This document shows positions 7,982 through 18,338 of a stretch of 64,000 nt of DNA, piece by piece. Location: positions 2,170,001 through 2,234,000 of the forward strand of contig NZ_CP014232.1 of NCBI RefSeq assembly GCF_001553935.1. Direction: 5' to 3'. Both the position numbers and the translations under genes were made by a program. The stretch is from Actinomyces oris (GTDB lineage: Bacteria > Actinomycetota > Actinomycetes > Actinomycetales > Actinomycetaceae). The notes beneath the pieces were generated by a model. The model ran no database searches and was not told the origin of the DNA. It saw nothing but the letters and a program-made list of their open reading frames with translations. Each line of letters begins with the position of its first letter. Positions within the stretch are counted from its first letter, which is position 1.

Positions 7982-9102
7982 GTGGCCACTGACTTCTCCG
8001 CTGAGATCGAACGACTCCGACACACCTACGCCTCAATCGCCGCGGTGACCGACCCCGAGGCCCTGCGCGCCCGGATCGCCGAGCTCTCCGAGCAGGCCTC
8101 CGCACCCGACCTGTGGGATGACCCCGACTCCGCCCAGGTGGTCACCTCCGCGCTGTCCCACGCCCAAGCCGACCTCAAGCGGGTCGAGAGCCTGGGGGAG
8201 CGCATCGAGGACCTCGAGGCGATGGTCGAGCTCGCCGGCGAGGAGGAGGGCGAGGATGCCGCCGAAATCCTCGCCGAGGCCGAGACGGACCTGGCGGCCA
8301 TCAGCAAGGACCTCTCCGACCTGGAGATCCGCACGCTGCTCAGCGGCGAGTACGACCCCCGCGACGCCGTCATCACCATTCGCTCGGGCGCCGGCGGCGT
8401 GGACGCCGCCGACTTCGCCGAGATGCTCCTGCGCATGTACACCCGCTGGGCCGAGCGGCACGACTACCCCGTCAAGGTCCTCAACACCTCCTACGCCGAG
8501 GAGGCGGGTCTGAAGTCGGTCACCTTCGAGGTCCACGCCCCCTACGCCTACGGGACCCTGAGCGTCGAGGGCGGCACGCACCGCCTGGTGCGCATCAGCC
8601 CCTTCGACAACCAGGGTCGCCGCCAGACCTCCTTCGCCGCCGTCGAGGTCATCCCACTCATCGAGTCCACCGACCACATCGACATCCCCGAGACCGACAT
8701 CCGCATCGACGTCTTCCGCTCCTCGGGACCCGGCGGGCAGAGCGTCAACACCACCGACTCCGCCGTGCGCATCACCCACCTGCCCACGGGCCTGGTGGTC
8801 TCCATGCAGGACGAGAAATCCCAGATCCAGAACCGCGCCGCCGCCATGCGCGTCCTCCAGTCGCGCCTGCTCCTGCTCAAGCAGCAGGAGGAGGACGCCA
8901 AGAAGAAGGAGCTCGCCGGGGACGTCAAGGCCTCCTGGGGGACCAGATGCGCTCCTACGTCCTCAATCCCTATCAGATGGTCAAGGACCTGCGGACCAAC
9001 TTCGAGGTCGGCAACCCCGACTCGGTCTTCGACGGCGACATCGACGGCTTCATCGACGCCGGCATCCGCTGGCGCAAGCAGCAGGAGACGGCCGAGGACT
9101 GA
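7982..9102 (+). CDS. prfB: Peptide chain release factor 2, with a -1 frameshift near its 3' end
   Basis: RF2 recognises UGA/UAA stop codons and triggers peptidyl-tRNA hydrolysis. The anticodon-like tripeptide SPF lies at residues 206-208 and the catalytic GGQ at 251-253. The reading frame that starts with GTG at 7982 is good up to about 8938, where it leaves the family sequence. From 8941 the -1 frame supplies the expected ending ([11 protein letters not shown] to RKQQETAED) and stops at 9102. One base is missing in the G-run 8937-8941: six Gs would give a 373-residue protein, normal for RF2. The early UGA programmed frameshift known from many prfB genes is not present. A sequencing error is the simplest explanation because the gene is essential; a real mutation or slippage remains possible. 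Confidence 0.9.
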
Positions 9103-9133
9103 GCGGCTCGCTTCATCAGAAGCATCATCGGAG

Positions 9134-9168
9134 TCAGGGATCCCCCGGAGGGGTCCCTGATTTCTTTT
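9134..9168 (+). terminator. Rho-independent terminator of prfB
   Basis: TCAGGGA and following C-run pair with a G-run and TCCCTGA around a short loop; TTTCTTTT follows the stem. This is the clearest U-tailed terminator in the window. Confidence 0.85.
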
Positions 9169-9234
9169 CCGTGACCCCCTGATTTTTCCGGGGTCCGATT
9201 GAGGTCGCAAAATGGTGAGCGTACCGTGAATTTC

Positions 9235-10176
9235 ATGAGCGCATCACATGGAAAACCTCGATCGGTGGAAGTCTCATCAACACTCTCGTCTCTCGAGTCC
9301 TCGGATCTCAGTGGGGATCGATCGGATCAAGGTCGTCGCCTCACCGCGGGCGGAAAGGTTCTGCGCATCGTGATTGCGTTTGCGATGATGTTCGCCTGTG
9401 CGCTCACGCCGCCTTTACTGAGTCAGATTCCTGCTGTCCGGTCCTTTGCTCTCGCGCACTCGCATCCCCAGGGTAATGCCGACGACTTAGTCATGGCTGC
9501 CTTCGTTCTGTTGCTCTATGGGACGGCAACGATTCTGGTTCTCATGCTGTGCTATGTGCTGCGTCGTACTCTTGATCGCGGCCGCCGCGTCAGCCTATGT
9601 TTGCGTTTAGATCGTCGAGCCCTGTTGTGGGTGGTGGGGATGGTTCTCGTTGCAGTCGCGGTGAATCTCGCGGTCGCCGGTTTTGTCCACTCCCTCGGTC
9701 TTGCTGGTGGGAATGAGGGGATTCCGGACCGGCCTTGGTGGATTATGGCTGTGATGATCTTCTCTCAGGCCTTTCTTCTGCAGGGTATCCCTGAAGAGAT
9801 AATCTGGCGAGGCTGGCTCTTCTCCTCGCTGGGCGAGACGCGTTTTGCAGCAGTGTCCAGCGTCCTCGGGTTCACTGTTCTTCACCTTCTATCCCAAGGG
9901 GGTCAGCAGAACCTGCTGGAGCACCTCACGTATCTCGCGAGGCCGTGTGGATTCGCGGTGACAGCATTGATCGTTCGGACGATCTCCGGGTCGACCTGGG
10001 CGGCCATCGGCGTGCACGGAGGACTGCACGTGGCGAACGACATGCTGTCGGACTGGCTGCATCTTCCTCACGGGTCGATCACCTGGATTCCCCAGGGCCT
10101 GCTCTGGGCAGCGGTCGGGCTTCTCATTCTCGCCTTCCACCGCCGTCGCCAGCGGTTGTCAGGCCAGACATATTGA
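9235..10176 (+). CDS. CPBP-family intramembrane metalloprotease
   Basis: A polytopic membrane protein of 313 residues from the ATG at 9235. GIPEEIIWRGW carries the EExxxR motif, and two later histidine motifs (VLHLLSQ and GVHGGLHVAND) complete the metal-site pattern of CPBP (CAAX protease/bacteriocin-processing) enzymes. About seven hydrophobic segments can be seen. The substrate is unknown. Upstream in-frame TTG (9199) and GTG (9226) starts are possible alternatives. Base composition and codon use are visibly less GC-biased than in prfB or ettA, suggesting acquired DNA. Its 3' end overlaps the convergent repair-fusion gene by 53 bases. Confidence 0.82.
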   Translation: MSASHGKPRSVEVSSTLSSLESSDLSGDRSDQGRRLTAGGKVLRIVIAFAMMFACALTPPLLSQIPAVRSFALAHSHPQGNADDLVMAAFVLLLYGTATILVLMLCYVLRRTLDRGRRVSLCLRLDRRALLWVVGMVLVAVAVNLAVAGFVHSLGLAGGNEGIPDRPWWIMAVMIFSQAFLLQGIPEEIIWRGWLFSSLGETRFAAVSSVLGFTVLHLLSQGGQQNLLEHLTYLARPCGFAVTALIVRTISGSTWAAIGVHGGLHVANDMLSDWLHLPHGSITWIPQGLLWAAVGLLILAFHRRRQRLSGQTY

Positions 10177-12187
10177 CGCCCTCCATCTTCAGGAGCCATT
10201 CCTTGCGGTCGACTCCTCCGGCGTAACCGCGCAGGCTCCCGTCGGAGGCGAGCACGCGGTGGCACGGCACGATAAGAGCGATCGGGTTGTGTCCGACTGC
10301 GCCACCCACGGCCTGTGCGGACATGTGCCTCCGGCCAGTACGCCGGGCGACCTCCGCGGCGATGCGGGCATAGGTGCTGGTGGCACCGAAGGGGATGGAG
10401 AGCATGATGGAGGTGACCATCTTCTTGAAGTCGGAGCCCTCAACCCTGATCGGCGGAGTGAAACCCGGGTCAGTGCCCCCGAAGTAGGCGTCGAGCCACT
10501 GGGCCGTCCGCGTGAAGACAGGCAGATGCGGCTTGAGCTCTGCGTTGCCGTCGATCGTCGAGCGGTCGTACTTCTGCCCGTCGAACCACAGGCCTGTGAG
10601 GTGCTCGCCGTCGCTGGCCATGGTCATGGCTCCCAAGGGGGACTCGTAATGGCTGAGGTAGTGCATCTCTTCTTTCTTCTCGTTCCGCTTCTTGCTCTTG
10701 GTGGCGTGTTCGGGCGCTGATTCTGCTTCTGCCCGGTTCCACAGGTGCATGACGGCGTAGGCCCGCCACGGTTTCCAACATTCGGCCAGCGTGAGGATCT
10801 TCCCTCGGGGCGGGGTTCTCAGCGCCTTTCTGACCTCCAGGTCGGTGGCGAGGAATGCATCGGGCCAAGCCAGGCAGCGCATGGCGATATAGTTGGCGGT
10901 CCAGGTTCCAATGCCCGGGATCTCCATGAACCGAGTAACTGCGGCTTCAGGGTCGGGGCAGCAGGAGGCGTCGATGATGCCGGAACTCATCATCGCGGCC
11001 AGTCCGTGAATAGCCCGTGCCCGGGCAGCAATGATGCCGAGCGGTCCTAGATGCTGCTCGATCGCACCGTCGAGGTTGAGGAGCTCCTGAACCGTGGGGA
11101 AGGTCGTGGTCAGTCCGTCGATTCCGGTGTCCACGGGTGAACCGAGAGCCTGGACGAGCCGACCGGCCAGCGTCCTGGCTGCCTGGACCGTGACCTGCTG
11201 ACCCAGGACCGCGAGGACAGCGGTTTCGAAGGCGTCGAAGCAGCCGGGCACACGTGTGCCTGGGATGAATGGTCCGAGCGTGGAGTCATCCATGCTTGTG
11301 AGTGCGCCAGCCACGGTATCGGGCTCGCAGTGGAGATCGAACAGATTTTTGATCCCGTCCAGCACCACCGGTAGTGCGGATAGCAGTGAGGCGGAGACGG
11401 TTACCGCCAGCCGATTGTGCTCGGAGTCGTTGCCCACGGCCACCCAGCCTGTGAGATCACGTCCTGAGGAGCGCAGGCGGATCGTCCTGGCGTAACGATC
11501 GTCTTCTACCTTCTCGACGCCGGGGATGGCTCTGCGTGCCAGGAACTTCAGTATGAGGTCCCAACGGTATGGGGGACGGTACCCCAGACTGAGCTGGACG
11601 GTGTCACCGTCGGCCCTGTTGAGCCGTGCTTGGCTGCGCAAAGCGGTGGGCGTCAGCCGGTAGCGACGTCGGAACACCTCGTTGAAGCGGCGCAGGCTGC
11701 CGAACCCCGCGGCATAGGCCACGTCCACCACTGATAGGTCCGTGTCGGTCAAAAGACTCTTGGCCAGCAGAAGTCTGCAGGTCTGGCGGTACTCCACGGG
11801 ACGCACGTGATAAGCGTCCTCGAAGACACGGCGCAGGTGGCGGTTGGAGCAGCCCAGATGACGGGCGATATCCGTCAGGCTTCCCTGAACACCACAGTTC
11901 CTCTCGATGTACCGTGCTGCGGCGCGAGCCAGTGATGCCGAAGAGTCCACGGGGGCGTACCCGGGTGCCAGCTCGGGCCGGCACAGCAGACAGGGGCGGA
12001 ACCCCGCTTGTTCGGCCTCGGCTGCCGTGGCGTAGAAGGAGCAGTTGACCGCAAGCGGTTTCCGCGCCTGGCACACTGGGCGGCAATAGACACCGGTCGT
12101 TGCGACCCCAACGAAGAACCGTCCGTCGAATCGGGTGTCCTTGGCCAACAGGGCCCTATACAGCGATTCGCTGTCCAAATCCGGCAT
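10124..12187 (-). CDS. Ada-AlkA-Ogt triple-domain alkylation repair fusion
   Basis: One open frame of 687 residues joins three repair units. Residues ~1-80: Ada zinc/methylphosphotriester domain with Cys35, Cys39, Cys66 and Cys69. Residues ~85-185: AraC-type HTH. Residues ~190-490: AlkA-like 3-methyladenine glycosylase, with helix-hairpin-helix IPGIGTWTANY and catalytic Asp449. After a Lys/Glu-rich linker, residues 508-687 form an O6-methylguanine methyltransferase with acceptor motif PCHR (Cys642). Ada-AlkA fusions followed by a separate ogt are known in actinobacteria; here ogt is fused too. Start at ATG 12187 is favoured by AGGAGG six bases upstream. An internal ATG at 10666 with a purine-rich stretch upstream could also yield free Ogt. 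Expected role: damage-inducible direct and excision repair of alkylated DNA. Confidence 0.92.
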   Translation of the reverse strand: MPDLDSESLYRALLAKDTRFDGRFFVGVATTGVYCRPVCQARKPLAVNCSFYATAAEAEQAGFRPCLLCRPELAPGYAPVDSSASLARAAARYIERNCGVQGSLTDIARHLGCSNRHLRRVFEDAYHVRPVEYRQTCRLLLAKSLLTDTDLSVVDVAYAAGFGSLRRFNEVFRRRYRLTPTALRSQARLNRADGDTVQLSLGYRPPYRWDLILKFLARRAIPGVEKVEDDRYARTIRLRSSGRDLTGWVAVGNDSEHNRLAVTVSASLLSALPVVLDGIKNLFDLHCEPDTVAGALTSMDDSTLGPFIPGTRVPGCFDAFETAVLAVLGQQVTVQAARTLAGRLVQALGSPVDTGIDGLTTTFPTVQELLNLDGAIEQHLGPLGIIAARARAIHGLAAMMSSGIIDASCCPDPEAAVTRFMEIPGIGTWTANYIAMRCLAWPDAFLATDLEVRKALRTPPRGKILTLAECWKPWRAYAVMHLWNRAEAESAPEHATKSKKRNEKKEEMHYLSHYESPLGAMTMASDGEHLTGLWFDGQKYDRSTIDGNAELKPHLPVFTRTAQWLDAYFGGTDPGFTPPIRVEGSDFKKMVTSIMLSIPFGATSTYARIAAEVARRTGRRHMSAQAVGGAVGHNPIALIVPCHRVLASDGSLRGYAGGVDRKEWLLKMEGVNMSGLTTAGDGGGRRE

Positions 12188-12504
12188 GATCCTCCTCAGA
12201 AACGTTCCAAGCATGGCATCGGGGCCTTAAGGAGTCCGGCCGTTTTCGGACATTGATGTCCAGCCGTTGACGCGCTTCTGGTTGAGACGGCACGGTCTCC
12301 TCCCGGTTCGTCGGCGAGTGGGCCGAGAACATGTCGGTCCTCAGCGGAGTGCTGCGGATTCGCGTGCACCGTCTCACCTCCGTCGTCGTCGCCAATGCTC
12401 CGGGGCTCCCTTAGGCTTGGCCACGGTGCGCAGGGCGGGACCGGTCGGTCGCCGTCGTCGCGCAGAACCTCCGCTCACACCCTGACGAAAGGCGCAGACG
12501 AGCA
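12188..12504. other. Divergent intergenic region, no gene seen
   Basis: These 317 bases separate the repair fusion (minus) from ettA (plus). Apart from the inverted repeat at 12248-12261, a TAGGCT hexamer at 12412-12417 could be an ettA -10 box. No coding sequence or RNA structure was recognised. Confidence 0.5.
12248..12261. promoter_or_regulatory. Inverted repeat upstream of the repair fusion gene
   Basis: GGACAT-TG-ATGTCC is a perfect 6-base inverted repeat about 60 bases upstream of the fusion gene start. It could be an operator for autoregulation by the Ada/AraC part; this is a position-based guess. Confidence 0.3.
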
Positions 12505-14187
<1,683 letters not shown>

Positions 14188-14219
14188 GCGGAGCCCGCCC
14201 GGTCGACCGCGTAAGAAGG

Positions 14220-14265
14220 AGAAGCGCCATTCCCTCAGCCAGGCTGCTGAGGGAATGGCGCTTCT
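14220..14265 (+). terminator. Long perfect hairpin after ettA
   Basis: A 20-base perfect stem (14220-14239 with 14246-14265) and six-base loop lie 32 bases after ettA. It lacks a clear T-run. Confidence 0.7.
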
Positions 14266-14341
14266 CGTCCTGCTTCAGAAGGCGACTTCATACGTCTTGT
14301 CGGTTGGAGTCGATTGCACTTAAGGTGCTGGTGGAGGTGTC

Positions 14342-15049
14342 ATGATGAGTAGGAATACCCCAGGACTCATCCCCGAAGGCGGCGTTATCGGGAAGCTTCC
14401 GTTCGACGGGCAGTGGCTGACCGAGCGCAGTCCCACACGCCGCGTTCCCAGCCATGGGACTCACCTGTTCGCCACCATGTACGCATTTGACTTCGTCGCC
14501 GTCGACGACGATGGTCTCACGGCTCCACCACGCAGCATGCGTGCGCTCTTCACCCCCGAACCGCCAGAGCTCTTCCACGCCTTCGGTCGTCCCTTGCACT
14601 CGCCCGTTGCGGGAACCGTGGTCTCCGTTCACGACGGCGAGCCCGACCACGTGGCGCGCCGTTCCGTCCTGACTCGCATCCCGTACGGATTGAGTCAGCC
14701 CCAACGAATTCGGCAGGGACTTCCCGCCATCCCTGGAAACCACATCATCATTCAGGTTGCCGAGGGGCCTCATTGCGTGGGACTCGTGCACCTTCAGCGA
14801 GGCTCCGTCCAGGTGTCGCCCGGCGACCGGGTGAGCGCAGGCGATCAGATCGGTCGATGCGGCAACTCCGGGAACTCCACGCAGCCCCACCTTCACATCC
14901 AAGCGATGGACAGTCCAGATCTCCGTACCGCGAAGGGGGTTCCGCTCCGTTTTGAGGAGTTCCGGCAACGCAGCCCGCAGCAGGGTGCTCCCTGGGCACT
15001 TCGGCGACAGTCATGCCCCGAGCAGGGGGCGGTCGTCGCTCAACCTTGA
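14342..15049 (+). CDS. M23-family metallopeptidase-like protein without signal peptide
   Basis: This 235-residue protein shows the M23/LytM zinc-site pattern: an H..D pair in HGTHLFATMYAFDF (around residues 39-52) and PHLHIQAMD near residue 183, with the conserved GNSGNSTQPHLH loop. M23 enzymes usually cut peptidoglycan crosslinks outside the cell, but no signal peptide or membrane anchor is visible, so the role may be intracellular or the export unusual. Start ATG follows GGAGG; a second ATG is the next codon. Confidence 0.72.
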   Translation: MMSRNTPGLIPEGGVIGKLPFDGQWLTERSPTRRVPSHGTHLFATMYAFDFVAVDDDGLTAPPRSMRALFTPEPPELFHAFGRPLHSPVAGTVVSVHDGEPDHVARRSVLTRIPYGLSQPQRIRQGLPAIPGNHIIIQVAEGPHCVGLVHLQRGSVQVSPGDRVSAGDQIGRCGNSGNSTQPHLHIQAMDSPDLRTAKGVPLRFEEFRQRSPQQGAPWALRRQSCPEQGAVVAQP

Positions 15050-15167
15050 TATGACGTCATGGAATGAGCCTCAGATCCGGCGTGCTGATCGGTCGCGGGG
15101 CGCTGCGACCAGATCGTGGCGAGAATCGGGGGATGGGCCTGCGGCGCAGTGCGCAGCTCCTGAATGG

Positions 15168-15271
15168 GGACGTACTTCTCCGGCGAGGACTGCGTTGTCC
15201 TCCAAACTTCTGAGATCCGGCCGCAGTCGTATGGGGGAGAAGTACGTCCTGGATGGAGAACGCAGTCCTCG
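15168..15271. repeat. Interleaved inverted repeats (pseudoknot-like order)
   Basis: Two different inverted repeats are interleaved in the gap between the convergent M23 and tesB genes. GGACGTACTTCTCC (15168-15181) matches its reverse complement at 15236-15249, and CGAGGACTGCGTT (15184-15196) matches its reverse complement at 15259-15271. The order A-B-A'-B' would fold as a pseudoknot if transcribed, or reflects two rearranged copies of a mobile repeat. The family is not recognised. Confidence 0.65.
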
Positions 15272-15295
15272 GTCCGTGTCCTCAAGGGGTGGGCG

Positions 15296-16276
15296 TCAGC
15301 CGGGGATGGCGCTGCCGTCGTCGCCCTCTCCCATGCGGATCCGCCAACGCCCTGACCCGCCGTCGGACTGCGAACCGGTGGGCATGCGCACCATGCCCTC
15401 CTGGGCGATGGTCGACACCAGCCGACCGGATGAGTCGAAGACCTGTGCGCGCGCCATGCCGCGGCCGCCCTGTGAGGAGGGGGAGTCCTGCACGTAGAGC
15501 AGCCAGTCACCCATATCCACATCCCGGTGGAACCACTGGGCGTGGTCGAGGGTCGCCAGGCTCATGCCCTCACTGCGCCAGGACAGTCCCTGGCTTCGCA
15601 GCACCGGCTCCAGCATCACCTGGTCGCACACGTAGGCCAGCAGTGCCCGGTGCACGGTCTGGGAGGTCTGCTCTGGGATGCGGCTGCGTGAGCGCATCCA
15701 CAGGTGCTGGCGACCGGCACGCTCCTTGGCGGGGCGCAGGTAGAGGTTGCCCTCCACGTGCCTGAGGTCGAAGGCCGCCGTGCGCCCCAGGAAACGCGCC
15801 ACCGGATGATCGATGGTGCGGAAGATCTCCAGCGCACTCGTCAAGTCCTCGGGGCGCGGAACCGAGGGGGCTTCCACGTGGAGGTCGGCACCCTCCTGCT
15901 CCTCCTGGAAGGAGGTGAGCATCGTCAGGATCGGCGTGCCCTCCTGGGAGGCGGCGGTGCGCCGTTGGGAGAAGGACCGTCCGTCGTGCAGGCGCTCGAC
16001 GGCGAAGGTGATTGGTGTGTCGGGCTGACCGCCCCGCATGAAGAAGGCGTGAACCGAGTGCGGCAGACGCTCACCGTCGCCGTCGTCCACGATCGTGGCG
16101 GCCGCGGCAAGCATGCCCTGGGCCACCACCTGTCCTCCGTAGACCCGGCCCGAGAGCTGGGGCAGGGAGCCCCCGGAGAAGACATCCTCCCCGTCACCCG
16201 CCGACAGGCTGAGGATTCGGGTCACCGACCCGAGGGGCTCCTCCGTGGCGGCGGGGACGGGGTATGGGGTTGTCAC
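15296..16276 (-). CDS. tesB: Acyl-CoA thioesterase II (TesB-like)
   Basis: The 326-residue double-hotdog protein hydrolyses acyl-CoA to free fatty acid and CoA. N-terminal hotdog has GRVYGGQVVAQGMLAA and SVHAFFMRGG; the C-terminal half has SLATLDHAQWFHRDVDMGDWLLY, the TesB motif with the catalytic Asp region. The GTG start overlaps the stop of ptsI in a GTGA arrangement, so both are probably co-transcribed, a functionally unexpected pair. Confidence 0.88.
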   Translation of the reverse strand: MTTPYPVPAATEEPLGSVTRILSLSAGDGEDVFSGGSLPQLSGRVYGGQVVAQGMLAAAATIVDDGDGERLPHSVHAFFMRGGQPDTPITFAVERLHDGRSFSQRRTAASQEGTPILTMLTSFQEEQEGADLHVEAPSVPRPEDLTSALEIFRTIDHPVARFLGRTAAFDLRHVEGNLYLRPAKERAGRQHLWMRSRSRIPEQTSQTVHRALLAYVCDQVMLEPVLRSQGLSWRSEGMSLATLDHAQWFHRDVDMGDWLLYVQDSPSSQGGRGMARAQVFDSSGRLVSTIAQEGMVRMPTGSQSDGGSGRWRIRMGEGDDGSAIPG

Positions 16277-17970
16277 AGACCGAGCTCCTCCAGGATCGGC
16301 AGCTTGGCGCGCACCGCCGAGCGCGCGTCCTCAGCCGTCGCCGCGTCCAGAGCGATCCTCGCCAGCTCCTGGCACTCGGTGAGCGTGACGGACTTCAGGA
16401 CGGCGTCAACATCAGGCAGGGCGCGCGCCGTCATCGACAGGGAGGCGACCCCCAGACCCACGAGCACGGCGGCCAGCGCCGGGTCCGCAGCGGCCTCACC
16501 ACACACGCCCACCGGACGTCCCTTGGGTGAGGCACCCTCGCAGGCGGTGCCGATCAGACGCAGAACGGCCGGCTGCCAGGCCGTGGACAAATCCGCCAGC
16601 GAGGACAGCAGACGGTCGGCCGCCATGACGTACTGGGTGAGGTCGTTGGTGCCCACCGAGGCGAAGTCGGCGTGCTCGAAGAGCTTGTCGGCCATGAGCG
16701 CGGCCGAGGGCACCTCGATCATCATCCCGGCCGTCTTCAGGCCGTAGGAGCGGGCCTTCTGCGTGAAGGCCTCGGCCTCCTCGGCCGTGGAGATCATCGG
16801 GGCCATGACCCACACCTTCGCCTCGGTGGCGGCCTCGGCCTTGGCCAGGGCCTCGAGCTGGTGGTCCAGGACCTCGGGGTCGCGGCGCGTCGTGCGGTAG
16901 GCGCGTACACCGAGCGCCGGGTTGGCTTCGGTGGCGTCGGTCAGGAAGGGCAGCGGCTTGTCCGCCCCGGCGTCGAGGGTGCGCACCACGACCTTCTTGC
17001 CGGGGAAGGCCTCGAGGACGCCCTGGTATGCCTCCACCTGAGCCTCCACCGTGGGCTCTTCGGGCTGGTCCAGGAAGCAGAACTCGGTGCGGAACAGGCC
17101 GATGCCCATGGCCCCGGCCTCGGCGGCGCTACGGGCGCCGGCCGCGTCACCGACATTGGCCAGCAGCTGGACCTCGTGGCCGTCCTTCGTGGCTCCGTCA
17201 CCGTTGAAGACACGCACGCGCGAGGCGAGCTCCCGCGCCCGGCGCAGGGCGTCCTCGGAGGGGTTGAGGGTGATGCTTCCCTTGGTGCCGTCGACCAGGA
17301 CGATGTCGCCCTCGGCCAGCGCGTCGGTGACCTTCTCGCCAGTGCCGACGATCGCCGGCATGCCCAGTGCGCGCGCCAGGATCGCGGTGTGGGAGGTGGG
17401 ACCGCCCTCGGAGGTGATGAAGGCGATGACCTTCTCGGGGTCCAGCAGCGCGGTGTCGGCCGGGGCCAGGTCGGCCGCCACGAGCACGAAGGGCTCGGGC
17501 AGGCGGGGGATCCCGGGCATCGGGGACTCGGTCAGGACGGCGACGATGCGGTCGCGCACGTCCTGGATGTCACGGGTGCGCTCGGCCATGTAGCCGCCCA
17601 GGGACTCCAGCATGGAGGCCAGAGTTCCTGCGGACTCCCACACGGCGCGCTCCGGAACCAGGCGCTTCTCGCGCACCATGGCCTGCGCCGTCGAGGTCAG
17701 GGTGGGGTCGGCAGCCATCTGCGCGGTGGTCTCAAGGAGCGTGCGTGCCTCGGCCTTGGCCTCGGCCGCGGACAGCTCCAGGCCCTTCTTAACCTGCTGA
17801 GCCGCCAGCGCGATGCGCTCGCACTCCTTCTCGACATCGCGACTGGGTTCGAGGGTCGCGATCTCGGGCTCAGGAATGGGAGGGGCCATCCTGGCGACGG
17901 GGCCGGCCACAAGGCCAGGGCTCACACCGATGCCGGACAGGGTTGTGGAGGTGGTGTCGGACGCTGTCAT
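16273..17970 (-). CDS. ptsI: PTS enzyme I (phosphoenolpyruvate-protein phosphotransferase)
   Basis: Enzyme I takes phosphate from PEP and passes it to HPr, feeding all PTS permeases. The 565-residue protein has the N-terminal HPr-binding domain, the phospho-His domain with His194 in GGPTSHTAILARALGMP, and the C-terminal PEP-binding barrel with GIGLFRTEFCFL, VRTLDAGADKP and a catalytic Cys in PVGVCGEAAADP. No ptsH is present in the window. The other PTS genes lie within 7 kb, which suggests a carbohydrate-uptake region. Confidence 0.95.
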   Translation of the reverse strand: MTASDTTSTTLSGIGVSPGLVAGPVARMAPPIPEPEIATLEPSRDVEKECERIALAAQQVKKGLELSAAEAKAEARTLLETTAQMAADPTLTSTAQAMVREKRLVPERAVWESAGTLASMLESLGGYMAERTRDIQDVRDRIVAVLTESPMPGIPRLPEPFVLVAADLAPADTALLDPEKVIAFITSEGGPTSHTAILARALGMPAIVGTGEKVTDALAEGDIVLVDGTKGSITLNPSEDALRRARELASRVRVFNGDGATKDGHEVQLLANVGDAAGARSAAEAGAMGIGLFRTEFCFLDQPEEPTVEAQVEAYQGVLEAFPGKKVVVRTLDAGADKPLPFLTDATEANPALGVRAYRTTRRDPEVLDHQLEALAKAEAATEAKVWVMAPMISTAEEAEAFTQKARSYGLKTAGMMIEVPSAALMADKLFEHADFASVGTNDLTQYVMAADRLLSSLADLSTAWQPAVLRLIGTACEGASPKGRPVGVCGEAAADPALAAVLVGLGVASLSMTARALPDVDAVLKSVTLTECQELARIALDAATAEDARSAVRAKLPILEELGL

Positions 17971-18338
17971 GTGGTGCTCCTCATCGGAGACGAATGGGGA
18001 TCATCGCTCATTGTGCCCCGAGTACGGCCGGAAAGAGACGTTTCCGCCAGGGGAATAACGATCTCCTCTGTGGGCGCGTCAAGGCATCTATCGCGTTCCC
18101 GTAAGGTTACGTGAGTGAGCCCCGTCATGCGAGGAAGGAGATCCCCCGGCGCGGTCGTCCGCTGTGCAGCAGGCTCTGCGGCCCGCATGCGCACGCCTCT
18201 TCCTGCCGACTGGAACTCTTCGCCGCGGACAACGCGGAGGTGGGATAAAGTGATCGCGAGCACGAAGGACCTCAGCTGCCCGACCACGCGCATGACAGAC
18301 GGGGATTGCGCGAGGGCGGGAACCGGGAAGGAGAAGCC
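17971..18338. other. Divergent promoter region between ptsI and a IIB gene
   Basis: No gene was seen in these 368 bases. CGTAA-GG-TTACG at 18100-18111 is a short perfect inverted repeat that may be an operator. TAAAGT at 18246-18251 could be a -10 box for the IIB gene. A good DasR-type site, as found near the other PTS genes, was not found. Confidence 0.4.

Noticed and set aside
7982..8060. Programmed +1 frameshift early in prfB
   Set aside because: No in-frame UGA or slippery CUU occurs near codon 25; the frame is open from GTG. The break is 320 codons later and of opposite sense.
16672..18114. Long plus-strand frame opposite ptsI
   Set aside because: No domain motifs and composition of a codon shadow; ptsI is unambiguous.
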